Assembly (NCBI GenBank): GCA_045586905.1
Contig: JAZNBF010000008.1
Coordinates: forward strand, 1-45,099
Source: RGIG1828 sp045586905
GTDB lineage: Bacteria; Bacillota; Clostridia; UMGS1810
Direction of reading: 5' to 3'
DNA length: 45,099 bases
The notes beneath the pieces were generated by a model, which was not told the origin of the DNA, did not search any database, and saw only the letters and a program-made list of their open reading frames with translations. The stretch's first letter is position 1; each line of letters opens with the position of its first letter. Below are positions 7,558 through 15,896 of the stretch, piece by piece. A program made the position numbers and the translations under genes.

Positions 7558-7630
7558 CATAAAATCCATTTTGTGATAAACTCTTTTTACCAAAAAGCTG
7601 TCATGCTTATTTTAACATAGGGAGTTTGTT

Positions 7631-8161
7631 ATGAACACAAATAATCAGATTTGCCCACATTGCAAAAAAACACTTGAAAATGAAAATCTTATAATATGCA
7701 CGCATTGCGGCCGCGAAATCTACTCCATGCCCGAGGTCAAAAGAAAAAAACACAATCTTTTTTCTGCATATGGCGCCATGTTTGCCAAAATGTTCGACTT
7801 CAAATCACGGAGCAGCCGGTCGGAATACTGGTATGCATATCTTGCCAATTTTTTTGTTATGCTGGTGTTTGTTATTGCGCTTCTGAGTGTAGACTATCTT
7901 GCAGGAGCTGAGCTTTCTTCGTCGGGCGTGATAAGTCCGGTATACAAAACAGCTTTTGACATTATAAACTATGCATCGGTTGTATACAGTCTTGTTGTTT
8001 TTGTGCCTCAGCTTTCGCTCATAGTGCGACGTCTGCACGATACAAACCGCAGTGCTGTTTTTGCGCTGCTTCTTCTGGCGGCTCCCATAGGAAATTTTTT
8101 CCTTATTGCACTGCTTGTGCAAAGAGGTACACCGGGGCCTAACCGTTATGGTGAAGCATAA
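7631..8161 (+). CDS. DUF805 membrane protein with N-terminal zinc ribbon
   Basis: A 176-residue protein with a zinc ribbon (C9-C12...C23-C26, ICPHC and ICTHC) followed by a DUF805 domain. The domain starts at FDFKSRSSRSEYWY and contains three to four hydrophobic segments, the conserved RRLHDTNRS and the C-terminal PGPNRYG. DUF805 proteins (YhaH type) are small inner-membrane proteins of unknown function. ATG at 7631 follows GGGAG. It is a single gene that ends at a strong bidirectional terminator and is probably outside the phage module. Confidence 0.88.
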   Translation: MNTNNQICPHCKKTLENENLIICTHCGREIYSMPEVKRKKHNLFSAYGAMFAKMFDFKSRSSRSEYWYAYLANFFVMLVFVIALLSVDYLAGAELSSSGVISPVYKTAFDIINYASVVYSLVVFVPQLSLIVRRLHDTNRSAVFALLLLAAPIGNFFLIALLVQRGTPGPNRYGEA

Positions 8162-8203
8162 ATGTTTAAAAGATAGTTGTTATTTTGGCTATGTAATTTA
8201 TAA

Positions 8204-8252
8204 AAAAGACCTGCAAAATCAAGCTTTTCACACTTGGTTTTGCAGGTCTTTT
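8204..8252. terminator. Bidirectional terminator between the DUF805 gene and the PBP gene
   Basis: Arms 8204-8223 and 8233-8252 pair over 20 positions with one G-U pair and a 9-nt loop. They end in A-tracts and T-tracts that serve both converging genes. Confidence 0.9.
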
Positions 8253-8270
8253 GTGTCTTATGTGAGTTTG

Positions 8271-10655
8271 TTATGCTGCCGGTGTGGCAGAATTGTCAGT
8301 CGGAGTCTGAACATTTGTCTCAGGTGATTGAGTGTTATCCGGCTCCTGCGAGGGAGTGTCACCGTTTTCCTGAGGAGAGTCAGACGGAGAATCGCCTTCA
8401 TCGCTTTCGTTTACTTCGCCATTTTCGGAGGTTTCTCCTTCTTCTCCTTCTCCTTCTTCCTCCTCTTCACCTTCGAGCTCTTTTATAAGCTCTTCGTCTT
8501 CTTCTGTCCAGCCGATGTAAAGACCGTGGTCATTTCCTTTGCAGTAGTCTGTGAGGAATTTTTTGTTTGCATAGATTGTTGCAGCACCGTATGACTCATA
8601 AAGTCCTGTGTATGGGCAAACACTTGCTTTTATTATGCCATCGGGCACTTTGAAGGTTTTTGCATCAAGACCTTCGTGGATTTTGGGCATAATGTTTTTC
8701 CAGATTGCAAGCGATGGGTTTGTCCCTGTGCTTACAACTCTTGGCCTGTCAAAGCCGAACCATACACCACCGCAATAATGCGGAGTGAAGCCGATAAACC
8801 ATTTGTCTTTGTTGTCATCGGTTGTGCCGGTTTTGCCGCAGGTGTCGTTGTTGCCTATGACAGAGCCGCCTGCAGTACCGTATATAACTACATTTTTCAG
8901 AAGCTGCTGGGTAAGGAAAGCAGTTTCTTCGGAAAAGGCTCTGTTTTTGTCGGGCTTTCTCTCGTAAAAGAGCTTTCCGTTTTTGTCGAAAATCTTTGTG
9001 TATGATGACGGTTCAATATATACGCCGCCATTTGCCAGAGCCGAATATGCAGCAGTCATCTCAAGAGGAGTTACACCTTCGGTGAGTCCGCCAAGTGCCA
9101 GAGATGCAAGGTTTTTGTCGGAATATTCTTTACCGTTTATTGTGACCGAATCGACAAGCGAATTTAAATGAAGCTTGTTTTTGAGATAGTCAAACGATTT
9201 GTCAACACCCAAAGCATCGAGAGTGTTGATAGCGGGGATGTTGTAGGAATAGGCAACAGCAGTCTGCAAAGATACGGGGCCTGAAAAATTACCGTTTGAA
9301 TTTTTCGGGGCCCATGTGCCTCTTGTGAAAGGCAGGTTGCTGATTGTCGAAGAAAGGTTTATAACATTTTCTTCAAGAGCGGGGGCATACACGCCTATGG
9401 GTTTTATTGATGAACCCGGCTGGCGCTTGCTCTGTGAGGCTCTGTTGAGAATACGGAGTCCTTCTTTTTCGCCTCTGCCGCCCACAAGTCCTCTTATCTG
9501 ACCGGTTTTAGGATCCATGATAACCATTGCCGACTGAGGCAAATCCGATCCGCCGAGTTTGGGGAAGTTGTCGGGGTTTTCATAGTAGTCTTCCATTATG
9601 GTCTGAACATTTTTGTCTACGGTTGCATATATCTTAAGTCCACCGTTGCAAAGCAGATCTTCACAGAACACATCTGTGTAGCCAAACTCTTCCATGAGGT
9701 CGGCTTTTGCCTGCTCAAATATGAAATCGGCAAAATATGAACGGTTATCGTCGGTGAGAGTGTCTTTCTGACGCAGTTCGTCATCGGCAAAGATGAGCTC
9801 TTCACTCACTGCATCGTTATATTCTTCTTCTGTTATAAATTTGAGCTCAAGCATTTTGGAGAGCACAGTGAGTTGTTTTTTCTTGTTGTTTTCGGGGTTT
9901 ATGAGGGGATCGTAGGTGGTGGGATACTGGGTTATACCTGCAATACATGCCGACTCGGCAATTGTGAGATCCGACACATCTTTTCCAAAGTATACATTTG
10001 CCGCCGCCTGCACACCGTGCACACCCTGACTGAGATAGATGGAGTTCATATACATTTCGAGAATCTGATCTTTGTCCATCTTTGTTTCAAGCACAAGAGC
10101 CCTTGTGATTTCTCTGAGTTTTCGCGCGTTTGTTCTTTCATTGTCTTGGGTGATGTTTTTTACAAGCTGCTGGGTGATGGTGGAGCCGCCATATGACGAA
10201 TCACCCTTTAAAAATACATTTATAACAGCGCCCATTGTTCTTTTGATATCAATGCCGGTGTGGGAGTAGAAACGCTGATCTTCTATGGCCACGAAAGCCT
10301 TTTGCAAATGCTCGGGCACCTTTTCGATATCTACCCATATTCGTTTGTCGGAGGATTTGAAGTGGTCATACTCTTCGAATTCGCCCTTTTCATTCTGGCA
10401 GTAGATTGTTGACGAAAGGCTCATGTCAATTGCGTGGAAATCGTTGCCAAAGCCAAAGTCTGTCTGATTATATATCCAGATTGATGCGATAAGTATAACG
10501 ATAAAGACGAGCGCGACAAAAGCCTTCAGAGTGACAACAAACCCCCTGAAAGCAGACGAACGCCTTTTGAGAGATTTTTCATCTCTTGTTTTTTTCGCGT
10601 CTTTCTTCGATTGTCTTTGATTTTGGTTTGACCTTATTGTGTCAAGATTTTTCAT
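8271..10655 (-). CDS. Class A penicillin-binding protein (PBP1A/PonA type)
   Basis: A bifunctional peptidoglycan glycosyltransferase and transpeptidase at the membrane. The 794-residue protein has a basic cytoplasmic N-terminus, one membrane segment (about 38-62), a GT51 domain with the catalytic EDQRF (E125) and GGSTITQQ, then a transpeptidase domain with SSIK (S415-K418), SYN (470-472) and KTGT (608-611). The last 70 residues are an acidic Glu/Gly tail followed by a Ser/Pro/Thr/Asn-rich stretch, typical of Firmicutes PBP1 tails. ATG at 10655 is preferred because GGAG lies 11 bases upstream; an in-frame ATG 33 bases earlier has no site. Confidence 0.95.
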   Translation of the reverse strand: MKNLDTIRSNQNQRQSKKDAKKTRDEKSLKRRSSAFRGFVVTLKAFVALVFIVILIASIWIYNQTDFGFGNDFHAIDMSLSSTIYCQNEKGEFEEYDHFKSSDKRIWVDIEKVPEHLQKAFVAIEDQRFYSHTGIDIKRTMGAVINVFLKGDSSYGGSTITQQLVKNITQDNERTNARKLREITRALVLETKMDKDQILEMYMNSIYLSQGVHGVQAAANVYFGKDVSDLTIAESACIAGITQYPTTYDPLINPENNKKKQLTVLSKMLELKFITEEEYNDAVSEELIFADDELRQKDTLTDDNRSYFADFIFEQAKADLMEEFGYTDVFCEDLLCNGGLKIYATVDKNVQTIMEDYYENPDNFPKLGGSDLPQSAMVIMDPKTGQIRGLVGGRGEKEGLRILNRASQSKRQPGSSIKPIGVYAPALEENVINLSSTISNLPFTRGTWAPKNSNGNFSGPVSLQTAVAYSYNIPAINTLDALGVDKSFDYLKNKLHLNSLVDSVTINGKEYSDKNLASLALGGLTEGVTPLEMTAAYSALANGGVYIEPSSYTKIFDKNGKLFYERKPDKNRAFSEETAFLTQQLLKNVVIYGTAGGSVIGNNDTCGKTGTTDDNKDKWFIGFTPHYCGGVWFGFDRPRVVSTGTNPSLAIWKNIMPKIHEGLDAKTFKVPDGIIKASVCPYTGLYESYGAATIYANKKFLTDYCKGNDHGLYIGWTEEDEELIKELEGEEEEEGEGEEGETSENGEVNESDEGDSPSDSPQENGDTPSQEPDNTQSPETNVQTPTDNSATPAA

Positions 10656-10753
10656 ACATCTTTCATCTCCGGCTATTAAAAAATGCATATTTTTATTAAA
10701 TCATACCAACACTACATTTAAATATTATCAATTCTGGGTGGTGGTATGCATTT

Positions 10754-11107
10754 ATGCGCACGAAAATTTTTTTTGCAGTGCTTGCAATTGTTGCTGTGGT
10801 GGGCGTCTTTCTATATTCAGCAGAGCCTTTTTCGCCCCGCAAAGATTTAACCGGTGAGCTTCCTCCTGCTCCAAAACCTATATCTGATGCTCCTTTGCCA
10901 GGCAAAGATGACACAAAATATTTTCTTTCGCTTGAGGGCGACTCTCTTTGTGCCTACCGTGAAGAAGAGGGCACAAAAAAACTCATTATTTCAAAAGCTA
11001 TGCAGCCGATGCTGATGAGCGATGAAGATATCACAAGGCTCAGAGACGGTATATATGCCGAAAGCTATGAGGATTTGTGTCTGTATTTTGAGTCTTATCT
11101 GAGCTGA
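10754..11107 (+). CDS. Membrane-anchored BofC C-terminal-domain-like protein
   Basis: A 117-residue protein with one N-terminal hydrophobic helix (residues 4-22), a Pro-rich linker and a compact domain (about 55-117). The domain pattern YFLS..GDSLCAY...K.I and the ending DLCLYFESYLS match the BofC C-terminal family as I know it, where an L.DY.S-like ending is typical. In Bacillus, BofC acts in sigma-K checkpoint control, but Clostridia carry short homologues of unknown role. The start has only a weak GGTGGT site. The 3' end overlaps the convergent prmC gene by 13 bp. Confidence 0.6.
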   Translation: MRTKIFFAVLAIVAVVGVFLYSAEPFSPRKDLTGELPPAPKPISDAPLPGKDDTKYFLSLEGDSLCAYREEEGTKKLIISKAMQPMLMSDEDITRLRDGIYAESYEDLCLYFESYLS

Positions 11108-11937
11108 CCTTTCACCACACGGTCATGCCCTGCAAGGTCTTTGAATGTTTGTATGTCGCAGAATTTGTCACGCATTATTTCTGTGACGCTTTCGGCCTGA
11201 TTGTAGCCGATTTCAAAATAGAGCTCTCCGCCTTTTTTGAGCGGGATATCTATATTATCAACAATTTTTCTGTAAAATATAAGTCCGTCATCCCCTCCGT
11301 CTAAGGCAATAGAGGGTTCAAAGTCTTTTACATCTTTCTCCAATGTGGCAATAACAGAGGTTTCTATGTAGGGCGGATTGGAGATGACAATGTCAAACTT
11401 TTTGCCGAAATCTGTCTTTTGGAGCGCATCGGAAATGACAAAATCCACTCTTTTATCCACAAAATTCCTTTTTGCATTTCTTCTGGCTGTGGCAATGGCA
11501 GCTTCGCTTATGTCGGTGCCTGTGACGGTGCAATGCGGGAGATAGTATGCCAAAGAGCAGGCAATTGCACCCGAGCCTGTGCAAAGGTCGAGAATATCTG
11601 CCTCTTTGCCCTCATATTTCTGAACCACCATCTCTATAACGAGCTCTGTGTCGGGCCTTGGAATAAGAACCGAAGGGTTTACCTCGAAGGAAAGTGACAT
11701 GAACTCTTTTTCGCCCAGTATGTATGCCGATGGCTCGCCCAGTGCGCGCCTTTGGCATTTTTCATAAAAATCTTTTTCGACATCGGAAGAAATCTCTCTG
11801 TCGCCAAACGCTGTAAGATAAAGACGGTCTTTGCCGAGAATGTGAGCTAAAAGGACCTCCGCTTCAAACTTTGGCATATCTGAAGAGCTTTTCAAGATGT
11901 CTGTTCCCATTTTCAGGCAGTCTTTTATTTTTACCAT
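11095..11937 (-). CDS. prmC: Release factor glutamine N5-methyltransferase
   Basis: It methylates the GGQ glutamine of peptide chain release factors, using S-adenosylmethionine, in the cytoplasm. The 280-residue protein has the small N-terminal helical domain and a Rossmann methyltransferase fold with DLCTGSGAI (117-125) and the signature NPPY (187-190), plus the LIPRPDTE motif (91-98). Its ATG lies inside the last codons of the upstream DUF1385 gene (7-bp overlap), so the two are translationally coupled. This pairing is common in Clostridia. Confidence 0.95.
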   Translation of the reverse strand: MVKIKDCLKMGTDILKSSSDMPKFEAEVLLAHILGKDRLYLTAFGDREISSDVEKDFYEKCQRRALGEPSAYILGEKEFMSLSFEVNPSVLIPRPDTELVIEMVVQKYEGKEADILDLCTGSGAIACSLAYYLPHCTVTGTDISEAAIATARRNAKRNFVDKRVDFVISDALQKTDFGKKFDIVISNPPYIETSVIATLEKDVKDFEPSIALDGGDDGLIFYRKIVDNIDIPLKKGGELYFEIGYNQAESVTEIMRDKFCDIQTFKDLAGHDRVVKGQLR

Positions 11938-12887
11938 TTGTCTTCCTCGGAGTCTTCGGGAATAACTGCTTTCATTGCCTCTATGGCAACCTCTAGCTGA
12001 GACTCGTCGGGTTCTCTTGTTGTAATTTTCTGAAGCCAGAGTCCCGGCTTTGTGAGAAATCCGACAACACCTGAGGGATGTTTGCCCGCAAATTTTATTA
12101 TCTCATAAGAGACACCTGCCACAACGGGCAGAAGGAGCAAACGGTATGCAATTCTGAGCCACACATTCTGCCATGAAATCACGGAGAACATGAGAATGCT
12201 TATGACCATGACGATGAGCAGAAAGCTTGTGCCGCATCTCGGGTGAAGACGGGTGTATTTCTTTGCATTTTCCGCAGTCAGTTCTTCGCCTGCTTCATAT
12301 GCGGCAATGGTTTTGTGCTCGGCACCGTGGTAGGCAAAAACTCTTTTTATATCGTCCATAAAGGATACCGACCACAGATATATAAAGAAAATTAGGAGCT
12401 TTACCATGCCTTCAATGAGGTTTAATACAACACGGTTTTTGATAAAGTATCCGAAAAAGCCTGCAATAACTGTGGGGAGTATCATGAAAAGAGCCACGCT
12501 GAAGAACAGGGCAACAGCAACTGCAAAGTATATGGCAATGTCTTTTATTTTGTCGCCGAGCTTATTGGTGAGCCATTTTTCAAATCGTGAGGGTTCGCCT
12601 GCGCCTTCGTCGTCTTCGAGGTCTATCTGGTCGGCAGAAAACATAAGAGCTTTCACACCTGTCACCATAGATTCGATAAACGATACAACCCCTCTTAAAA
12701 TGGGGATTTTATTGAGCTTGTGGCGCACCACAAAGGAGTTGACATCTTTGATATCAACCACGATTTCGCCATCGGCTTTGCGCACTGCAGTAGCAATTTT
12801 TTTGGGACCTCTCATCATAACGCCCTCGATGACAGCCTGGCCGCCTATGGAGGTGATATGACAGCATTTATTGTCTTTTTTATTCAT
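11931..12887 (-). CDS. DUF1385 membrane protein (YqhQ family)
   Basis: A 318-residue protein that opens with the family signature IGGQAVIEGVMMRGP, then VRHKLNKIPILRGV and several hydrophobic segments (about 110-190 and 220-265). It also has AYHGAEHKTI and RLHPRCGTSFL, conserved His/Cys motifs of DUF1385. It is an integral membrane protein of unresolved biochemical function, usually encoded beside prmC and prfA. ATG at 12887 follows AAGGAG, with a consensus promoter upstream. Confidence 0.93.
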   Translation of the reverse strand: MNKKDNKCCHITSIGGQAVIEGVMMRGPKKIATAVRKADGEIVVDIKDVNSFVVRHKLNKIPILRGVVSFIESMVTGVKALMFSADQIDLEDDEGAGEPSRFEKWLTNKLGDKIKDIAIYFAVAVALFFSVALFMILPTVIAGFFGYFIKNRVVLNLIEGMVKLLIFFIYLWSVSFMDDIKRVFAYHGAEHKTIAAYEAGEELTAENAKKYTRLHPRCGTSFLLIVMVISILMFSVISWQNVWLRIAYRLLLLPVVAGVSYEIIKFAGKHPSGVVGFLTKPGLWLQKITTREPDESQLEVAIEAMKAVIPEDSEEDKW

Positions 12888-12941
12888 GGATTGTTTCTCC
12901 TTGGAAAATGTATAATAATCCCCCTGTTTTTCACTGACAAC

Positions 12942-12970
12942 ATTATAATACTACTAGCTTAAATAGTCAA
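12942..12970 (-). promoter_or_regulatory. Promoter of the DUF1385-prmC operon
   Basis: On the minus strand, TTGACT (12965-12970), a 17-bp spacer and a perfect TATAAT (12942-12947), about 55 bp upstream of the start codon. Confidence 0.8.
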
Positions 12971-13021
12971 TTATTGTAACAGATATTTAATATTAAATCA
13001 CTGCATTTTTTGATGTTTTAC

Positions 13022-13050
13022 TTGAAAAAGCGTAGCTTTTAATGTATAAT
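13022..13050 (+). promoter_or_regulatory. Promoter of the PHP phosphoesterase gene
   Basis: TTGAAA (13022-13027), a 17-bp spacer and TATAAT (13045-13050), 27 bp before the start codon at 13078. Confidence 0.8.
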
Positions 13051-13077
13051 GATAAAAAACATAAAGGAGTGTTTTAA

Positions 13078-13935
13078 ATGGCAATAACATCAGATTGGCA
13101 TATTCACACAGAGCATAGCTGTGACAGTGCCTGCATTAAATACGAAGACCTTGTTTCTCAGCTCAAAGATTTGGGTATAACAGATTTTGGCGTGAGTGAC
13201 CACTATCACACACGAATTCAGGAGCCTGATATTGCAAATTCCAGACAGGCTTTTGACAAAACTTTGGAAAATCATCCCGAGCTCAAAGGACATATGCATT
13301 TTGGCATGGAAGCAACCCTTGTTTCCGAGTGGGAAGTAGACAGAATTGCACGCGGTGACTATGAAGATCTTCCCGTTTACGGTTTTCGCAGAGGCGGTCC
13401 CGAAGGCTCTCCCGTCCTTTATGATTTCGACGAAGAATTTTTGAAAAAATATGGGATAGAATATGTAGTGGCAGGTGTTCACTGGCCCATGTACACAGAA
13501 ACAGATACACTGAGCCTTTTAAAAGAATACCACCGTCAGTATATATATGCCATCACACACCCGTTTACAGATATTGTTGCACATTGGCTCTGGGTTGACG
13601 AGTGGCATTTGAGCCGCGGCGGAAAAATCCCGTTTGAAAATCCGTTTATCAATTTTTCCGTTGTCCCCGAATCTGTAAAGAACGAAATCAAATCAGCACT
13701 TCTCCAGACAGGCGTTGCACTTGAGGTGAATTCATGGTTTGTACTTAAAAATTATCCTGAAAGTTTTTGCGAGGGCTACCTTGGCTGGATAGGCGACATT
13801 CAGAGAGCGGGCGTTAAAATCTCGTTTGGCTCCGACCTTCACGGTGCAATTATGAAAGAAAGATGTAATTACTTCGAAATAGATAAGCTCCTCAAAAAAT
13901 ACGGAGTTGATTCTTCAAAGTTTTTCTGTCTGTAA
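13078..13935 (+). CDS. PHP-domain phosphoesterase
   Basis: A 285-residue metal-dependent hydrolase. Metal ligands of the PHP fold are visible in order: DWHIHTEHSCD (residues 6-16), SDHYH, the glutamate in FGMEATL, the histidine in VAGVHW, THP, and the closing SDLH. The family includes histidinol phosphatases and nucleases. The substrate cannot be told from the sequence, and no histidine biosynthesis genes are nearby. ATG at 13078 follows AAAGGAG. It has its own promoter and is probably monocistronic. Confidence 0.85.
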   Translation: MAITSDWHIHTEHSCDSACIKYEDLVSQLKDLGITDFGVSDHYHTRIQEPDIANSRQAFDKTLENHPELKGHMHFGMEATLVSEWEVDRIARGDYEDLPVYGFRRGGPEGSPVLYDFDEEFLKKYGIEYVVAGVHWPMYTETDTLSLLKEYHRQYIYAITHPFTDIVAHWLWVDEWHLSRGGKIPFENPFINFSVVPESVKNEIKSALLQTGVALEVNSWFVLKNYPESFCEGYLGWIGDIQRAGVKISFGSDLHGAIMKERCNYFEIDKLLKKYGVDSSKFFCL

Positions 13936-13952
13936 AAGTCCATGTGACGTGT

Positions 13953-13974
13953 AACTTTTTGTTCACAAAAAGTT
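13953..13974. terminator. AT-rich hairpin after the PHP gene
   Basis: A perfect 10-bp inverted repeat (13953-13962 and 13965-13974) with a 2-nt centre and A/T tracts inside the arms. No clear run of T follows, so it may be a weak terminator. Confidence 0.45.
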
Positions 13975-13998
13975 TACATAGTGCTTTGTGAAATCTTA

Positions 13999-14060
13999 TT
14001 GTATGCATTTCTTTTTTGTGGTATAATCGTAGCCATTGGGGATAATACTCCAATGGCTAC
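13999..14060 (+). promoter_or_regulatory. Promoter followed by a perfect 11-bp inverted repeat
   Basis: TTGTAT (13999-14004), a 17-bp spacer and TATAAT (14022-14027) precede the gene at 14089. A perfect palindrome starts two bases after the -10 box, with arms 14029-14039 and 14050-14060 and a 10-nt centre. The start site should fall within the left arm, so it could be an operator that blocks initiation. Confidence 0.65.
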
Positions 14061-14088
14061 CATAAATTTCATATTGGAGATGATAGTT

Positions 14089-15099
14089 ATGTCTATGGAA
14101 AAGTGCCCGCATTGCGGCAATGAATATGATACAGAAGTTTATGAAAAGTGTCCTTTATGCAAAGAGGAAGCCGAAACAGAAGAGATTTCCGTTTGCGAAG
14201 CTGACACTGAAGAAAATTACGAATCATCCCGGAAGACAAAACGCATATTGAACGGTATAATTGTTATTCTTATAGTTCTGATAATAGCCGCACTCGGCAG
14301 ACTGGTATACCTTTGTCTTCCCTACAATGCACCAAACACAATAAATGTCAAAAACTTTTCTGTTTCCGATGTCGAGGGCACCTACACCGACCGGCTGAGC
14401 GGACAGTATTTCACATTTGAGGCAGAAAGCACAGATGTAAAGATAGCTTCCGATGCAATTCTCTCCGACGGTGCAAAAGGTGAAACAATAACCTTCGACG
14501 GAACCTTTGTGACAGGATACATGAGTGATGAAATACAAAATATTGCCATGAAAAATTTTGTTATCGGCAAAAATCTCGGCGAAGAATATGTGGGCTACAA
14601 AATAAAAAGAGGTTCCAAAGGTGAGGTTTACGCAGATTATATAAAGGACTTTGGCTACACCGAAGATTACAGCGCATTCGAGGCTGAACACAATGTTGCC
14701 AAAACCGCAGAGGCTTACAAGATGAACGGTTACTGGACGCTGGATGACGGTGAGCTCATCTTGTATGGAGAAGACGGTACGCTCGTTGTGCCCTGTGAGA
14801 TTACCAAAAACGGTATTATCTTTTCAAATCTCCATTTTGAAGGCAAGGTAAAAAGAGGCATGCTTTCGGAAAACTTCCTTTCCTTTACATCTGAAGACGG
14901 AGCTGTCACTCAGACAATCACCACCTACAAAGACGGCAACCTCATCCTCACCACCGAAAGAGAAGGGGCAGATGTGCAGAAAGATGTCGGCATATACTGC
15001 ATCACAGACGGTTATATGACCATCAGCCTCTCGGGCTCTGTGGACAGCTTCAGCCTGACAGATTATGGCATGACACAATTACTTTTCAACAAAGAATAA
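14089..15099 (+). CDS. Zinc-ribbon, single-pass membrane protein of unknown function
   Basis: A 336-residue protein. ATG at 14089 follows TTGGAGA; longer in-frame readings run back through the promoter and are rejected. The N-terminus is a zinc ribbon (KCPHCGNEYD... KCPLCKEE), then an acidic linker, a basic stop-transfer and a membrane helix near 56-80. The outside part is beta-rich, with repeats of the type GxWxLDDGELxLYGEDG. No known enzyme motif is seen. It probably anchors in the membrane with the ribbon inside the cell. The next gene encodes a protein with a related C-terminal pattern. Confidence 0.75.
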   Translation: MSMEKCPHCGNEYDTEVYEKCPLCKEEAETEEISVCEADTEENYESSRKTKRILNGIIVILIVLIIAALGRLVYLCLPYNAPNTINVKNFSVSDVEGTYTDRLSGQYFTFEAESTDVKIASDAILSDGAKGETITFDGTFVTGYMSDEIQNIAMKNFVIGKNLGEEYVGYKIKRGSKGEVYADYIKDFGYTEDYSAFEAEHNVAKTAEAYKMNGYWTLDDGELILYGEDGTLVVPCEITKNGIIFSNLHFEGKVKRGMLSENFLSFTSEDGAVTQTITTYKDGNLILTTEREGADVQKDVGIYCITDGYMTISLSGSVDSFSLTDYGMTQLLFNKE

Positions 15100-15109
15100 A
15101 GATTGGGTG

Positions 15110-15877
15110 ATGTTTTTGAAAAAAAACAGTGTTATAATTTTTTCCGTGTTTGCAGTTCTGCTTGTCACGGGGCTCATTTTGTTCCTTTCGTTCACCTCAA
15201 AGCCCGAACCGGTAAGCACACACGGGAGCACGGGCGAAGAGTTTTTGGCATCTTCTGATGCTGTGGCAGGACGAAACAACAGTGAGATAGACAAGGCCAT
15301 GGTGGCATCGGATGCACAAGGCTACTATTTAGACGACAGTGACGGGTGGTATTATGATCTTGTTTTCGATCCCGTTGGCGACTATGACGGTACTTTTTCG
15401 GCAGGCTTTGATGCATCGCACAAGGCGTCGGAGAACAATCCTCAGAAAGACTTTACTGCACTCGGCCAGTGGAAGCTTGAAAACGGTGAAATAAAGCTCT
15501 TCTCCGAGGGGGTATATCGCTCTTCAATGTGGCTTTGTGAAGGCTATATTGTTGACTCGCTAAACTATTTTGTCGGCAAAATCAGACATGGCGAAAAACT
15601 TCAGCAGACAGTGCTTGTGAGCAAGGCGGGCGAGAGTGGTGACACCCAGGTTTTCAATCTGTATTCCGACGGTAAGGTCATAATGGAAATCATAAGAAAT
15701 GACGGAAAGTTGGACTTTTCGGGCACAGAGGAAGATAGACTGCCTAAACATCAGATGATTGCAGGCACATATAATATCACAAAAGACAAAGTTACCATCA
15801 TTCTTGGCGACAGTGCGCAACAATACTATGTTGTAAATGATGGTATTGCAAAATGGAAATACATTAAAAAGAACTAG
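15110..15877 (+). CDS. Membrane-anchored extracytoplasmic protein related to its upstream neighbour
   Basis: A 255-residue protein with one N-terminal membrane helix (about 6-26), a Ser/Gly-rich linker, then a beta-rich domain with GYYLDDSDGWYYDLVFDP, GQWKLENGEIKLFSEG and, near the end, AGTYNITKDKVTIILG. These echo GYWTLDDGELILYGEDG and the closing repeats of the upstream protein, so the two look like a diverged tandem pair. The function is unknown. ATG at 15110 is taken; GTG at 15107 is also possible, and the ribosome binding site (ATTGGG) is weak. It begins 10 bp after the previous stop, in the same operon. Confidence 0.7.
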   Translation: MFLKKNSVIIFSVFAVLLVTGLILFLSFTSKPEPVSTHGSTGEEFLASSDAVAGRNNSEIDKAMVASDAQGYYLDDSDGWYYDLVFDPVGDYDGTFSAGFDASHKASENNPQKDFTALGQWKLENGEIKLFSEGVYRSSMWLCEGYIVDSLNYFVGKIRHGEKLQQTVLVSKAGESGDTQVFNLYSDGKVIMEIIRNDGKLDFSGTEEDRLPKHQMIAGTYNITKDKVTIILGDSAQQYYVVNDGIAKWKYIKKN

Positions 15878-15896
15878 ACATTTTTGGAGGATTACT

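Noticed and set aside
7558..7630. Attachment site at the right end of the phage module
   Set aside because: No direct repeat of useful length was found between this segment and the DNA near 4016-4080, and there is no integrase gene.
13981..14088. N-terminal extension of the zinc-ribbon membrane protein
   Set aside because: It would run through the promoter and palindrome and has no ribosome binding site. The ATG at 14089 has one and begins just before the zinc ribbon.
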